Positions 8,505 through 17,041 of a DNA stretch of 64,000 nucleotides are shown here, piece by piece. The notes under the pieces are model-generated. The model was not told where the DNA came from. It did not search any database and worked only from the letters and a program-made list of their open reading frames with translations. A program made the position numbers and the translations under genes. Source of the stretch: Sphingomonas lycopersici (lineage in GTDB: Bacteria; Pseudomonadota; Alphaproteobacteria; Sphingomonadales; Sphingomonadaceae); the NCBI RefSeq assembly GCF_026130605.1, contig NZ_JANFAU010000004.1, forward strand, positions 248,001-312,000. The letters run 5' to 3'. Positions within the stretch are counted from its first letter, which is position 1; each line of letters opens with the position of its first letter.

Positions 8505-9493
8505 GGCCGCCCCCGTGGACGCCGGCCGCCTTCGTCGCGGACGATCCGGACCCGCAACTCGCCCTTCCCGGTTCCCAGCCGCAGCTCGGCTGTACCGAAC
8601 AAGCGGTCGACCACCATATAGCGGCCCTGCACCCTGTAATTGACGAGCTCGGCCTTGCCGTCGGCGCCAAGCACGAACAGCGGCGGCATGTCGGTCACGC
8701 TGGTGAGGTCCGGGAATTCGATAAAGGCCTGGCGACCGTCATCGAAGGCGCGGACCGGGCGCCAGGGCACCTTGTCGCCACCGATGCGATAGCGGAAATT
8801 GAGCGTCGCCGGATCGAGGCCCCCGGCGATCGGCGCCGCGCGCGCGGCTTCAGCGGTGGCGGCACGAACGGCGATGAGCTCGTCGTGCGGATAGGTCCAG
8901 GAGACCGCCGCCATATAGGTGGCCGGGGTCGCCCGCATCTCGAGGTGATAGGTGCGGCGCGCGGTGTTGATGACGAGGTTGGTCACGAGATCGGCGCGGG
9001 TGGGCTTCACCAGGATATGCACCCGCTTGGTCGCGCCCGTCCCGCTTACCGTATCGCCGATGATCCAGCGGACGGTGTCGCCGGCGGCGACCGGCCCCGG
9101 GCCGACCAGTTCTTCGCCTTCCTGAAGCGCGATGTCGGTCACCTGCCCGGGTGCCGCATAGAGCTGATAGAGCGCACCATCGGCATAGGGATATTGCTGG
9201 ATGGCGTTGAGCCAGCCCGCGCGCTGCGGCTGCACCCGGGCGATGGCGTTGGCGCGGACCACGCCGTCCCTTGGGTCAGTTGGCGCCGCTGCAGATCGCG
9301 GCGGACCGATCGGTTTCAATTGACCGGGCAGCGGAAGCGGAACCGGCACGGTGACGATCTCGACCGGTCCCCGCGGCTGGGATGCCGGTGAATCGGCCGG
9401 CGCCGCCTGCGCGGACGCAGCAATCAGGACCGGCAACGAAGCAATTGCGAGAATGAGCGGGCGGCGTCCGCGATCCGGTGAAAGCGTCGTCAT
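8501..9493 (-). CDS. trbG: TrbG, VirB9-like conjugation protein
   Basis: Periplasmic or outer-membrane core component of the mating channel, 330 residues. There is a signal peptide at residues 1-30 (ending SAQAAPA) and a VirB9/CagX-like domain with the typical YKVQG-like end (NYRVQGRYMVVDRLFGTAELRLG). The start overlaps trbF by 4 bases and the end overlaps trbI by 4 bases. Confidence 0.93.
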   Translation of the reverse strand: MTTLSPDRGRRPLILAIASLPVLIAASAQAAPADSPASQPRGPVEIVTVPVPLPLPGQLKPIGPPRSAAAPTDPRDGVVRANAIARVQPQRAGWLNAIQQYPYADGALYQLYAAPGQVTDIALQEGEELVGPGPVAAGDTVRWIIGDTVSGTGATKRVHILVKPTRADLVTNLVINTARRTYHLEMRATPATYMAAVSWTYPHDELIAVRAATAEAARAAPIAGGLDPATLNFRYRIGGDKVPWRPVRAFDDGRQAFIEFPDLTSVTDMPPLFVLGADGKAELVNYRVQGRYMVVDRLFGTAELRLGTGKGELRVRIVRDEGGRRPRGRP

Positions 9494-10173
9494 TGGCTGA
9501 GTTCCTTCGACCAGTTGAGGGCATCGACGAAAACGCCGAGCGGATTGCGCCGCAGGCCATCGGGCGTCCGTGGCGGTTCGATCACCACCGTCAGGATCGC
9601 CGACCAGCGTGACGTCGCGGCGAGCGCGCCATCCTGATAACGCCGCTCGACCCAGGCGACGCGGAAGCTGTCGCGCGACGCGCGAATGACGCTCGAGACG
9701 TCGACCGCCACCTGGACCTTGCCGACACTGGCGAACGGGTCGTTGGAGCGGGCGTAATCGTTGAGCGCGACCGCGCCCTTGTCGGTGGTGAAGTCATAAG
9801 CTCGGAGCCAGTCCTGCTTGAGCACGATCGGGTCCGCGGGGATGGCGCGGACATGCTCGATGAACCGCGCAAGGTGGAAGGCGATCTGGGGGTCGCTCGG
9901 TCGATATGAAGCCTCGGCCGGCGCCACCGCCTGCGCCTCGCCGAGCTTGTCGACCTCGATCACCCAGGGAACGATGGTCCCACGCGCCGATTGCCAGACG
10001 AGCCCGCCGGCGAGGCCGCCCGAAAGCGCGAGGCACCCGAAGAAGGCGAGGCGCCAGTTCTTCGCCTGGACCCGTGCGGACCCGATGCGATCGTCCCAGA
10101 CCTGCGCGGCGCGCTGATAGGGAGTGACCGGCTCGGGCGTCAGTCCGTAACGCGTCGATGGACGTCGAAACAT
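9490..10173 (-). CDS. trbF: TrbF, VirB8-like conjugation protein
   Basis: Bitopic assembly factor of the mating channel, 227 residues. It has a short cytoplasmic N-terminus beginning MFRRPSTRYGLTPEPVTPYQRA, one membrane helix (about 42-65) and a VirB8-type periplasmic domain. Three bases separate it from trbL, and it overlaps trbG by 4. Confidence 0.93.
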   Translation of the reverse strand: MFRRPSTRYGLTPEPVTPYQRAAQVWDDRIGSARVQAKNWRLAFFGCLALSGGLAGGLVWQSARGTIVPWVIEVDKLGEAQAVAPAEASYRPSDPQIAFHLARFIEHVRAIPADPIVLKQDWLRAYDFTTDKGAVALNDYARSNDPFASVGKVQVAVDVSSVIRASRDSFRVAWVERRYQDGALAATSRWSAILTVVIEPPRTPDGLRRNPLGVFVDALNWSKELSQ

Positions 10174-10176
10174 GCA

Positions 10177-11466
10177 TCAATCCTTCTGAGAGAGATCGGG
10201 GCCGGCGCCGCCGCCGTGGCTGTCGCCGGACTTGAGCGTGTGACTGGCGACGGAGGCGCAATGCGACACGGTCTGCCGGCGCTTCATCGCCTTGGCCCAG
10301 GCGGGCGGACCGTCGCCGCCGGTCGTCGCGGGCACCGCGACCGCATCTCCTGCTGCCGCCGCCTTTCCCGCTTCGAAGTTCGAGCGCAGCGCTGCCGCGG
10401 CCCTGCGCAATGGAGAGGCAGCGGTGTTACCCGCCGCTCTGCCGATATTTGCGACACCGCCCACAACGGCGGCGCCACCGCTCTTTCCGGCTGCGCCGGC
10501 GCCATAAGCACCCGAGGCGGTCCCGGCCGCGCGCGCGACACCCAAGGCCGCGGCGCCAGCAGCACCGCCTGCGCCGGCAACCGTCATCCCGGCCATTGCC
10601 GCGCCGCCACCAATGACTGCGCCAGCGCCAAGAGCGGTGCCTACAGCGGCTCCCGCGCCAAGCTGCGGTCCGCCGGTGACGATCCCATTGGCGATGCTCG
10701 GCCCGAAGATGCCCAGCCCGAGCAACGTCAGCGCGGCGAGCGCGAGCGTCATCGCCTGATCGATATCTGGAACGGTGGCGATCGGACTGTTAGTGAACTG
10801 GCTGAACAATGTCGTGCCGATGCCGGTGATCACCGCCAGCACCAGCACCTTGATCCCCGAGGAAATGACATGGCCGAGGACGCGCTCGGCCATGAAGGCG
10901 GTGCGGCCAAAGAAAGCGAAAGGCAGGAGGATGAATCCCGCCAGCGTCACGAGCTTGAACTCGATGATGGTGACGAAAATCTGCACCGCGAGGACGAAGA
11001 AGGCGAGGACGACGATCAGCCAGGCGAGGAACAGGATCAGGATCTGGACGATGTTGACGAAGAATCCGATCGGGCCGGCGAGGAGATAGATCGCATCGGT
11101 CAGCGGCTTCGCAGCGGTGAGGCCGGTCGCAGCGATGGTACCGGGCTTCATGAAGTCACCGATCGCGAGGCCGCTCCCGCTTGCCTTCAGGCCCAGGCCG
11201 GCAAAGCTCTGGAACAGGATCGTCGCAAGGTTCGAGAAATGACCGATGATATAGGCGAAGACACCGATATAGAGCGTCTTCCTGATCAGGCGCTGGAGGA
11301 CATCCTCGTCCGCGCCCCAGGCCCAGAACAACCCCGCGATGGTGACGTCGATGATGATCAGGGTCGACGACAGGAACCCGATTTCACCGCCGAGAAGCCC
11401 GAACCCGCTGTCGATGTAGCGACCATAAACCTCGAGGAAGCGGTCAATCACGCTGGTGTCGTTCAT
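10177..11466 (-). CDS. trbL: TrbL, VirB6-like polytopic conjugation protein
   Basis: Polytopic inner-membrane component, 429 residues, with about six hydrophobic segments between residues 20 and 270. It ends in a long Ala/Gly-rich, low-complexity cytoplasmic tail (about 275-400). It lies between trbK-alt and trbF in the normal Tn4371-type order. Confidence 0.92.
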   Translation of the reverse strand: MNDTSVIDRFLEVYGRYIDSGFGLLGGEIGFLSSTLIIIDVTIAGLFWAWGADEDVLQRLIRKTLYIGVFAYIIGHFSNLATILFQSFAGLGLKASGSGLAIGDFMKPGTIAATGLTAAKPLTDAIYLLAGPIGFFVNIVQILILFLAWLIVVLAFFVLAVQIFVTIIEFKLVTLAGFILLPFAFFGRTAFMAERVLGHVISSGIKVLVLAVITGIGTTLFSQFTNSPIATVPDIDQAMTLALAALTLLGLGIFGPSIANGIVTGGPQLGAGAAVGTALGAGAVIGGGAAMAGMTVAGAGGAAGAAALGVARAAGTASGAYGAGAAGKSGGAAVVGGVANIGRAAGNTAASPLRRAAAALRSNFEAGKAAAAGDAVAVPATTGGDGPPAWAKAMKRRQTVSHCASVASHTLKSGDSHGGGAGPDLSQKD

Positions 11467-11705
11467 CGCCTGTCATCCCGAAAGAAGCGCCGACGCTCGG
11501 CCTCCCAGGCGGCCGCGCAATCGGCATCGGGCGCGGCAAGCGTTCGGCAATGCGCCAACCGCAGCCGGTCGACCTTTGGCGTCATCACCGGCAGCTCGTC
11601 GGTCGCGCCGGGTGCTGGCGGTCGCCGGAGCGCCATGCCGACGAGGCAAGTGCCGATCAGCCCGGCCACGACGGCAAAGCCGACGATTTTCGCTGACGCG
11701 ATCAT
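11463..11705 (-). CDS. TrbK-alt, putative entry-exclusion protein
   Basis: Protein of 80 residues with one N-terminal membrane segment (about 5-25) and a charged C-terminus with the pattern CRTL...DCAAAWEAERRRFF, which is typical of the TrbK-alt family. Such proteins are annotated as entry exclusion, preventing redundant transfer into a cell that already carries the element. It overlaps trbJ and trbL by 4 bases each. The role is inferred from family and position. Confidence 0.8.
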   Translation of the reverse strand: MIASAKIVGFAVVAGLIGTCLVGMALRRPPAPGATDELPVMTPKVDRLRLAHCRTLAAPDADCAAAWEAERRRFFRDDRR

Positions 11706-12421
11706 CTCTTGAAGAAACGACGCAGCCGCTCGCGCGCCTCCGCTTCCTCCGCAGCGTTTCGCGCCGCTTCGAGCGCCTGCGCCCTTCCCTGCGCGGCGAC
11801 TGCCGCGCTGAGGTCGGCGAGTTGCTGCGACTGGAGCGCGAGAAGCTGATTGCCTGCCTGGGAGGCCTGGAGCGCACCGGTCGCCGATTGGCTCGCGGTG
11901 ACCAATGTCTCGATCGAGGCCCGTGCGCCGTCGAGGTTGCCGACAACCCCGGCCTGGACTTCAAGCGCATCCTGATAGGCGCCAATGCTGTCCTGCCAAC
12001 GGGCATTGGCATTGGCGACCATCTGGCTGCTCGACGCGGTGAGGTTCGCGCCATTGTAGCGCTGGGTGAACGCCTGCTGGATATCGCGGACGCGATAGGC
12101 GATGCGCTGCGCCTCGGTGAGCAGCTGGCGGGTCTGGTTGATCTGGTTCGTGAGCGTCGAGAGCGTCGAGACCGGCAGGCTTGCAAGGTTCCGCGCCTCG
12201 TTGATCAGCGACTGCGCCTGGTTCTGGATCTGGCGGATCTGGTTGTTGATCTGCTGCAGCGACCGCGCCGCGGTGAGAACATTCTGGGCATAATTGGTGG
12301 GGTCGTAGACGATCCCGCCAAGGCCGAATTGGGCGGATGCCGGCACGGGGATTGCCGCCAGCGCGAGGCCCGCAACGGCGAGCGCGGCGGGGAGCAGTCG
12401 ATGGCGAGAGGGCGCAATCAT
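11702..12421 (-). CDS. trbJ: TrbJ, VirB5-like conjugation protein
   Basis: Minor pilus/adhesion component, 239 residues. It has a clear signal peptide (1-30, ending VPASAQ) and a long coiled-coil-rich region with many Gln residues (NNQIRQIQNQAQSLINEA). The start at 12421 overlaps the trbE stop as ATGA; a longer open frame upstream lies inside trbE and is rejected. The C-terminus is highly charged. Confidence 0.9.
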   Translation of the reverse strand: MIAPSRHRLLPAALAVAGLALAAIPVPASAQFGLGGIVYDPTNYAQNVLTAARSLQQINNQIRQIQNQAQSLINEARNLASLPVSTLSTLTNQINQTRQLLTEAQRIAYRVRDIQQAFTQRYNGANLTASSSQMVANANARWQDSIGAYQDALEVQAGVVGNLDGARASIETLVTASQSATGALQASQAGNQLLALQSQQLADLSAAVAAQGRAQALEAARNAAEEAEARERLRRFFKR

Positions 12422-14895
12422 TGGTCGGGCTCCTTGAGGTCGAGGGGAAGCGGATCGCCGGTAGATTCGATCGGGGCCGCAGCGGCGATGAGATCGGCGG
12501 CCCAGCCGAGGCCGCGATGCCGGAGCCATGCGGACGCGAAACCTTGCCGGCCATGGCGCGCCACCAGTTCGGTAATATCGCGCTGATCGGTCCTCGATGA
12601 GGCGGCGGCGAAGGCGAGCGCAACGTCGCCGAGTCCCAGGTCGAACAGGCGATTGCCGCGGCGGGATTGGCAATAATAGTCGCGCTTGGGCGTGGCGCGC
12701 GCGAGGATATCGATCTGCCGCGCATTGAGCCCGAAACGCTCGTAGATGCGTGCGATCTGCGGTTCCGCGGCACGTTCGTTGGGCAGGAAGATCCGCGTCG
12801 GGCAGCTTTCGATGATCGCCGGGGCGATGCTCGAAGTCTCGATGTCGGCGAGGCTCTGGGTCGCGAAGACGACGCTCGCATTCTTCTTGCGCAGCGTCTT
12901 CAGCCATTCGCGCAGTTGCGCGGCGAAGGCCGGGCTGTCGAGCACAAGCCAGCCTTCGTCGATGATGATGAGGGTCGGTCGGCCGTCGAGCCGGGCTTCG
13001 ATGCGGTGGAAGAGATAGGCAAGGACAGCTCGAGCGGCAGCCGAGTCGATCAGGCCTTCGGTCTCGAACGCCTGTACGCTCGCCTGGCCGAGATGCTCAT
13101 GTTCGGCATCGAGCAGCCGCCCCCAGGCGCCGCCGACGCAATATGGTGCAAGCGCCTGCTTGAGCAGCTGGTTCTGGAGCAGGACAGCAAGGCCCGTGAT
13201 CGTGCGCTCGGACGACGGCGCCGAGGATAGCGAGGTCAGCGCGGCCCACAGCTGTTCCTTGGCGCCGGGATCGATTGCGACGCCCTCGCCGGCGATGATG
13301 GCCACGACCCACTCGGCGGCCCAGGCGCGTTCGGCCACCTGGTCGATACCCGCCAGCGGCTGCAGCGCGACATCGGAGCCGAACTCCGCATGGAGGAGGT
13401 TGTCGCCAAGGTCCTCCCAGTCGCCGCCCATGCCGAGCACCGCGGCGCGGATCGAGCCGCCGAAATCGAATGCGAAGATCTGATTGTCGGGATAGCGCCG
13501 GAACTGCAGGGCCATCATGGCAAGCAGGACCGATTTTCCCGCGCCGGTCGGACCGACGACGAGCGTATGCCCGACATCGCCGACATGAAGCGAAAAGCGG
13601 AACGGGGTCGAGCCTTCGGTCCTTGCATGAAACAAGGCGGGCTTGCCGAAATGCTCGTCCCGTTCCGCCCCCGCCCACACGGCGGAGAGGGGGATCATGT
13701 GGGCGAGATTGAGGGTGGAGACCGGCGGTTGCCGGACATTGGCATAGACCTGCCCCGGAAGGCTGCCGAGCCAGGCTTCGACCGCGTTCAAGCCCTCGAC
13801 CATGCAGGTGAAATCACGGCCCTGGATGACCTTCTCGACCCGGCGCAATTTCTCCGAAGCGAGCGCGGGGTCCTGGTCCCACACCGTGACGGTTGCGGTC
13901 ACATAAGCGATGCCGGCGGTATCGGCGCCCAGCTCCTGCAGCGCGAGGTCGGCGTCGACCGCCTTGTTGGCGGCATCGCTGTCGGTCAGCACCGACGCCT
14001 CGTTGGTCATCACCTCCTTGAGGATCGCCGCGACCGACTTGCGCTTGGCGAACCATTGCCGGCGGATCTTCGACAGCAGTTTCGTGGCATCGGTCTTGTC
14101 GAGCATGATCGCGCGGGTCGACCAGCGGTAGGGAAAGGCGAGCGCGTTGAGTTCGTCGAGCAGCCCGGGAAAGGTGACGCTGGGGAAGCCAGTGATGGTG
14201 AGCGTTCGCAAATGATGCTCGCCGAGCCGCGGCTCGAGCCCGCCGGTGAGCGGCTCGTCGGCAATGAACGCGTCGAGATAGGCCGGGACCTCGGGCACGC
14301 GGACGCGCTGACGCCGGGTCGAGACGGTGCTGTGAAGGTAGGTCAGTGTATCGCCGTCATCGAGCCAGCCGCTCTCGGGCATGAAGCCCTCGACGAGGTA
14401 GAGCAGCCGGTCGGTGCGATCGATGAAATTGCGGAGCAATTCCTGCGCATCGACGCCATCACGCGCGCGGCCCTCATAGAGCCAGCTTTCGGCGCGCGCC
14501 GCATCCTCGGCCGGCGGCATCCACAGCAGGGTCAGATAATAATGGCTCTCGAAATGAGCCCCCTCCTCCCGAAACTGCTCACGCCGCTCGAGATCGACGA
14601 GCCGCGAAACGTCGTCGGCGAAAACGGACTCGGGGTAATCAAGCGCGGGCAGCCTTTGTGCCTCGACGAACACCGCCCAGCCCGATCCCAGCCGGCGTAG
14701 CGCATTGTTGAGCCGCGCGGTCACCGCGACGAGTTCCGACGGGGTCGAGCTGTCGAGATCGGGCCCGCGGAACCGCGCGGTGCGCTGGAGCGCCCCGTCT
14801 TTGTTGAGCATCACGCCGGGCGCGACCAAAGCCGCCCACGGCAGGAAATCGGCAAGACGCGCCGCATGGCCGCGATATTCCGCGAGGCTCATCAT
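12418..14895 (-). CDS. trbE: TrbE, VirB4-like conjugation ATPase
   Basis: Hexameric ATPase that powers pilus assembly and transfer, 825 residues. An N-terminal CagE/VirB4 domain is followed by Walker A GPTGAGKS (448-455) and a Walker B region LIIIDEGWLVLD. The start at 14895 (ATGATG) overlaps the trbD stop. About 130 codons of open frame upstream belong to other genes and are not part of TrbE. Confidence 0.95.
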   Translation of the reverse strand: MMSLAEYRGHAARLADFLPWAALVAPGVMLNKDGALQRTARFRGPDLDSSTPSELVAVTARLNNALRRLGSGWAVFVEAQRLPALDYPESVFADDVSRLVDLERREQFREEGAHFESHYYLTLLWMPPAEDAARAESWLYEGRARDGVDAQELLRNFIDRTDRLLYLVEGFMPESGWLDDGDTLTYLHSTVSTRRQRVRVPEVPAYLDAFIADEPLTGGLEPRLGEHHLRTLTITGFPSVTFPGLLDELNALAFPYRWSTRAIMLDKTDATKLLSKIRRQWFAKRKSVAAILKEVMTNEASVLTDSDAANKAVDADLALQELGADTAGIAYVTATVTVWDQDPALASEKLRRVEKVIQGRDFTCMVEGLNAVEAWLGSLPGQVYANVRQPPVSTLNLAHMIPLSAVWAGAERDEHFGKPALFHARTEGSTPFRFSLHVGDVGHTLVVGPTGAGKSVLLAMMALQFRRYPDNQIFAFDFGGSIRAAVLGMGGDWEDLGDNLLHAEFGSDVALQPLAGIDQVAERAWAAEWVVAIIAGEGVAIDPGAKEQLWAALTSLSSAPSSERTITGLAVLLQNQLLKQALAPYCVGGAWGRLLDAEHEHLGQASVQAFETEGLIDSAAARAVLAYLFHRIEARLDGRPTLIIIDEGWLVLDSPAFAAQLREWLKTLRKKNASVVFATQSLADIETSSIAPAIIESCPTRIFLPNERAAEPQIARIYERFGLNARQIDILARATPKRDYYCQSRRGNRLFDLGLGDVALAFAAASSRTDQRDITELVARHGRQGFASAWLRHRGLGWAADLIAAAAPIESTGDPLPLDLKEPDQ

Positions 14896-15167
14896 GGCCG
14901 CAGCCAGGTTGGATATTTGAGATGCCGGCGCGCAACCTCGACGAACTGCGGGTCGCGACGCGCCGACCAGACGCCAAGCGCGTGGCCGATCGCCCAGATC
15001 GCGAGGCCGACAAGCCAGAGCCGCAAGCCAAGTCCAACCGCGCCGGCGAGCGTCCCCGTCAGGATGGCGAGCGAACGCGGCGCCCCGCCCAAGAGGATCG
15101 GTTCGCTCAGCGCGCGATGAACCGGCGCGAAATAACCCAAAGGCGGGTTGTCGGCCTCCGACATCAT
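14892..15167 (-). CDS. trbD: TrbD, VirB3-like conjugation protein
   Basis: Small inner-membrane protein of 91 residues with a hydrophobic core (about 30-62) and the family pattern GYFAPVHRALSEPILLGGAPR at its start. It overlaps trbC and trbE by 4 bases each. It is expected to anchor the TrbE ATPase. Confidence 0.92.
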   Translation of the reverse strand: MMSEADNPPLGYFAPVHRALSEPILLGGAPRSLAILTGTLAGAVGLGLRLWLVGLAIWAIGHALGVWSARRDPQFVEVARRHLKYPTWLRP

Positions 15168-15499
15168 ACCAGCGCCCCGCCCGCGAAGCTGAAGAAAGAC
15201 AGGAAGAAGCTCGACGCCGCGAAGGCGATCGACAGACCGAACACGATCTGGACCAGGCGGCGGAAGCCGCCCGCGGTCTCACCGAAGGCGAGGCTCAGGC
15301 CTGTCGTGATGATGATGATCACCGCCACGATCTTGGCGACTGGTCCCTCGATCGACTGCAGGATCGAATTGAGCGGGCTCTCCCAGGGCATCGACGATCC
15401 CGACGCCCAGGCCGACCCGGCAAGAAACGGCAACGATACCAAGGCGACTGCGCTGTCCTGGAACAGGTGGCGTGCATGGCACCGCATCGATGCGGTCAT
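15164..15499 (-). CDS. trbC: TrbC, VirB2-like pilin
   Basis: Major pilin precursor, 111 residues when started at the ATG at 15499 that overlaps the trbB stop. It has a long signal region (about 1-35, ending AWASGS) and two hydrophobic helices (VAKIVAVIIIITTGLSLAFG and VFGLSIAFAASSFFLSFF), as in VirB2/TrbC pilins. Confidence 0.92.
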   Translation of the reverse strand: MTASMRCHARHLFQDSAVALVSLPFLAGSAWASGSSMPWESPLNSILQSIEGPVAKIVAVIIIITTGLSLAFGETAGGFRRLVQIVFGLSIAFAASSFFLSFFSFAGGALV

Positions 15500-16482
15500 G
15501 AGGTTTCTCCGATGTTGGGGGTGGCAATGGAGGACAGGCAATAGTCGCCGGTGAGAGGGTCGAGCCCCTCGACGCGCGCCAGCTCGCTGAGCCGCCGACC
15601 CGAACCGTCTCGCACCAGCACAGCGATGAGGTTGATGGTCTCGGCGATGAGCGCGCGCGGCACAGAGACCACCGCTTCCTGGATGAGCTGCTCCATCCGG
15701 CGCAGCGCGCCGATCGCGCTCCCGGCGTGAATCGTGCCTACACCGCCGGGATGGCCCGTTCCCCAGGCCTTGAGGAGATCGAGCGCTTCAGCCCCGCGCA
15801 CCTCGCCGATCGGAATGCGGTCGGGACGCAGACGCAGCGAGGACCTGACAAGATCCGAAAGCGATGCGACCCCGTCCTTGGTGCGCATCGCGACAAGATT
15901 TCGTGCCGCGCATTGCAACTCGCGCGTGTCCTCGATCAGCACCACCCGATCGTCGCTACGGGCGATCTCGGCCAGCAGCGCGTTGGTCAGGGTGGTCTTG
16001 CCTGTCCCCGTCCCACCGGCGACGAGAATATTGGAGCGCGCTGCAACTCCTTCTCGCAAGACTGTGGCCTGCGGCAGAGACATGATGCCGGCATCGGCAT
16101 AGTCGTCGAGCGTGAAGACAGCGACCGCGGGCTTGCGGATCGCAAAGGCCGGTGCCGCGACGACCGGCGGCAGCAATCCTTCGAACCGCTCGCCGGTATC
16201 CGGCAGCTCGGCCGAAACGCGCGGCTGTCGAGCATGCACCTCGGTCCCGACATGATGCGCAACAAGGCGGATGATCCGCTCGCCATCGGCGGGCGTCAGG
16301 GTGGTTCCGCTGTCGGAAATGCCCCCGCCCAGGCGATCGACCCAAAGCCGCCCGTCGGGGTTGAGCATCACCTCGATAATCTGGGGGTCTGCGAGCCACG
16401 CAGCGATCGACGCGCCCATCGCGGTGCGCAGCATTTTTACGCCGCGGACAATCGCTTCAGATCGGAAGGGCTCGGTTGTCAT
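15496..16482 (-). CDS. trbB: TrbB, VirB11-like conjugation ATPase
   Basis: Secretion ATPase, 328 residues, with Walker A GGTGTGKT (156-163), an Asp box region [10 protein letters not shown] and the His box [13 protein letters not shown]. The start at 16482 (MTTEPF) is preferred to the in-frame upstream ATG at 16524 because it matches family length. It is the first gene of the trb operon. The usual upstream neighbour copG is separated from it by an inverted cargo gene. Confidence 0.93.
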   Translation of the reverse strand: MTTEPFRSEAIVRGVKMLRTAMGASIAAWLADPQIIEVMLNPDGRLWVDRLGGGISDSGTTLTPADGERIIRLVAHHVGTEVHARQPRVSAELPDTGERFEGLLPPVVAAPAFAIRKPAVAVFTLDDYADAGIMSLPQATVLREGVAARSNILVAGGTGTGKTTLTNALLAEIARSDDRVVLIEDTRELQCAARNLVAMRTKDGVASLSDLVRSSLRLRPDRIPIGEVRGAEALDLLKAWGTGHPGGVGTIHAGSAIGALRRMEQLIQEAVVSVPRALIAETINLIAVLVRDGSGRRLSELARVEGLDPLTGDYCLSSIATPNIGETS

Positions 16483-17041
16483 CACATCCCCGTTCGAACC
16501 GCCTGGCCAAAGCGCCCGGCGCAACGGGGAGAATTAAGAGACGGAGCAATTCGCCAGCCGCAACAACTATTTACGCATTGCAAAAGAAGGCGAAGAAATA
16601 GAAGCTCTGGCGTAAAAAGTCTGCGTATGGGCCTTACGAATGAGCCACGATTGAGAAGCGGTGGCAAATGGCTAACGACGAGAGGCGAAACCGCGCGCGA
16701 ATGCCTAACCGGCGGCTTGAGACCATCTCCGGCACCCCCCAATTCCATCGCGAATGTCCGTTGTGAGCGAAGCTGTCATTCGCTGGCTTTCTAGTGGCCG
16801 GTCAGCAAGGCGCCTCATTCTGACCGATCCGAACTCCTAACGTCGATCGAGTTACCCTCGATCTGCGTCACGTCGGTGGACGCATTGTTGGCAGCTACGA
16901 AAGAACTTTGCCTGGCGGTTGGCGTTCCGCCCCCTGGTCAAGTGTAGACGATCTGCATTGACCACCACCTGGCATCAGGGCACGCTATAGTACCAATGGA
17001 TGCCGCGCCGCGTTCGGTCGGTTACGAGGGGGGAAGCAGCT
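16483..17041. other. Divergent intergenic region between trbB and the STAND gene
   Basis: About 560 bases with no convincing gene. It must hold the trb promoter (- strand) and the promoter of the large + strand gene. A TATAGT at 16986-16991 is a candidate -10 for the latter, but no good -35 is seen. GC is somewhat lower than in the trb genes. No clean terminal repeats or target duplication were found at this edge. Confidence 0.4.

Noticed and set aside
9991-11712. Long + strand frame opposite trbF, trbL and trbK
   Set aside because: It mirrors GC-biased codons of the real - strand genes and has no recognisable product; the - strand frames are conserved, coupled trb genes.
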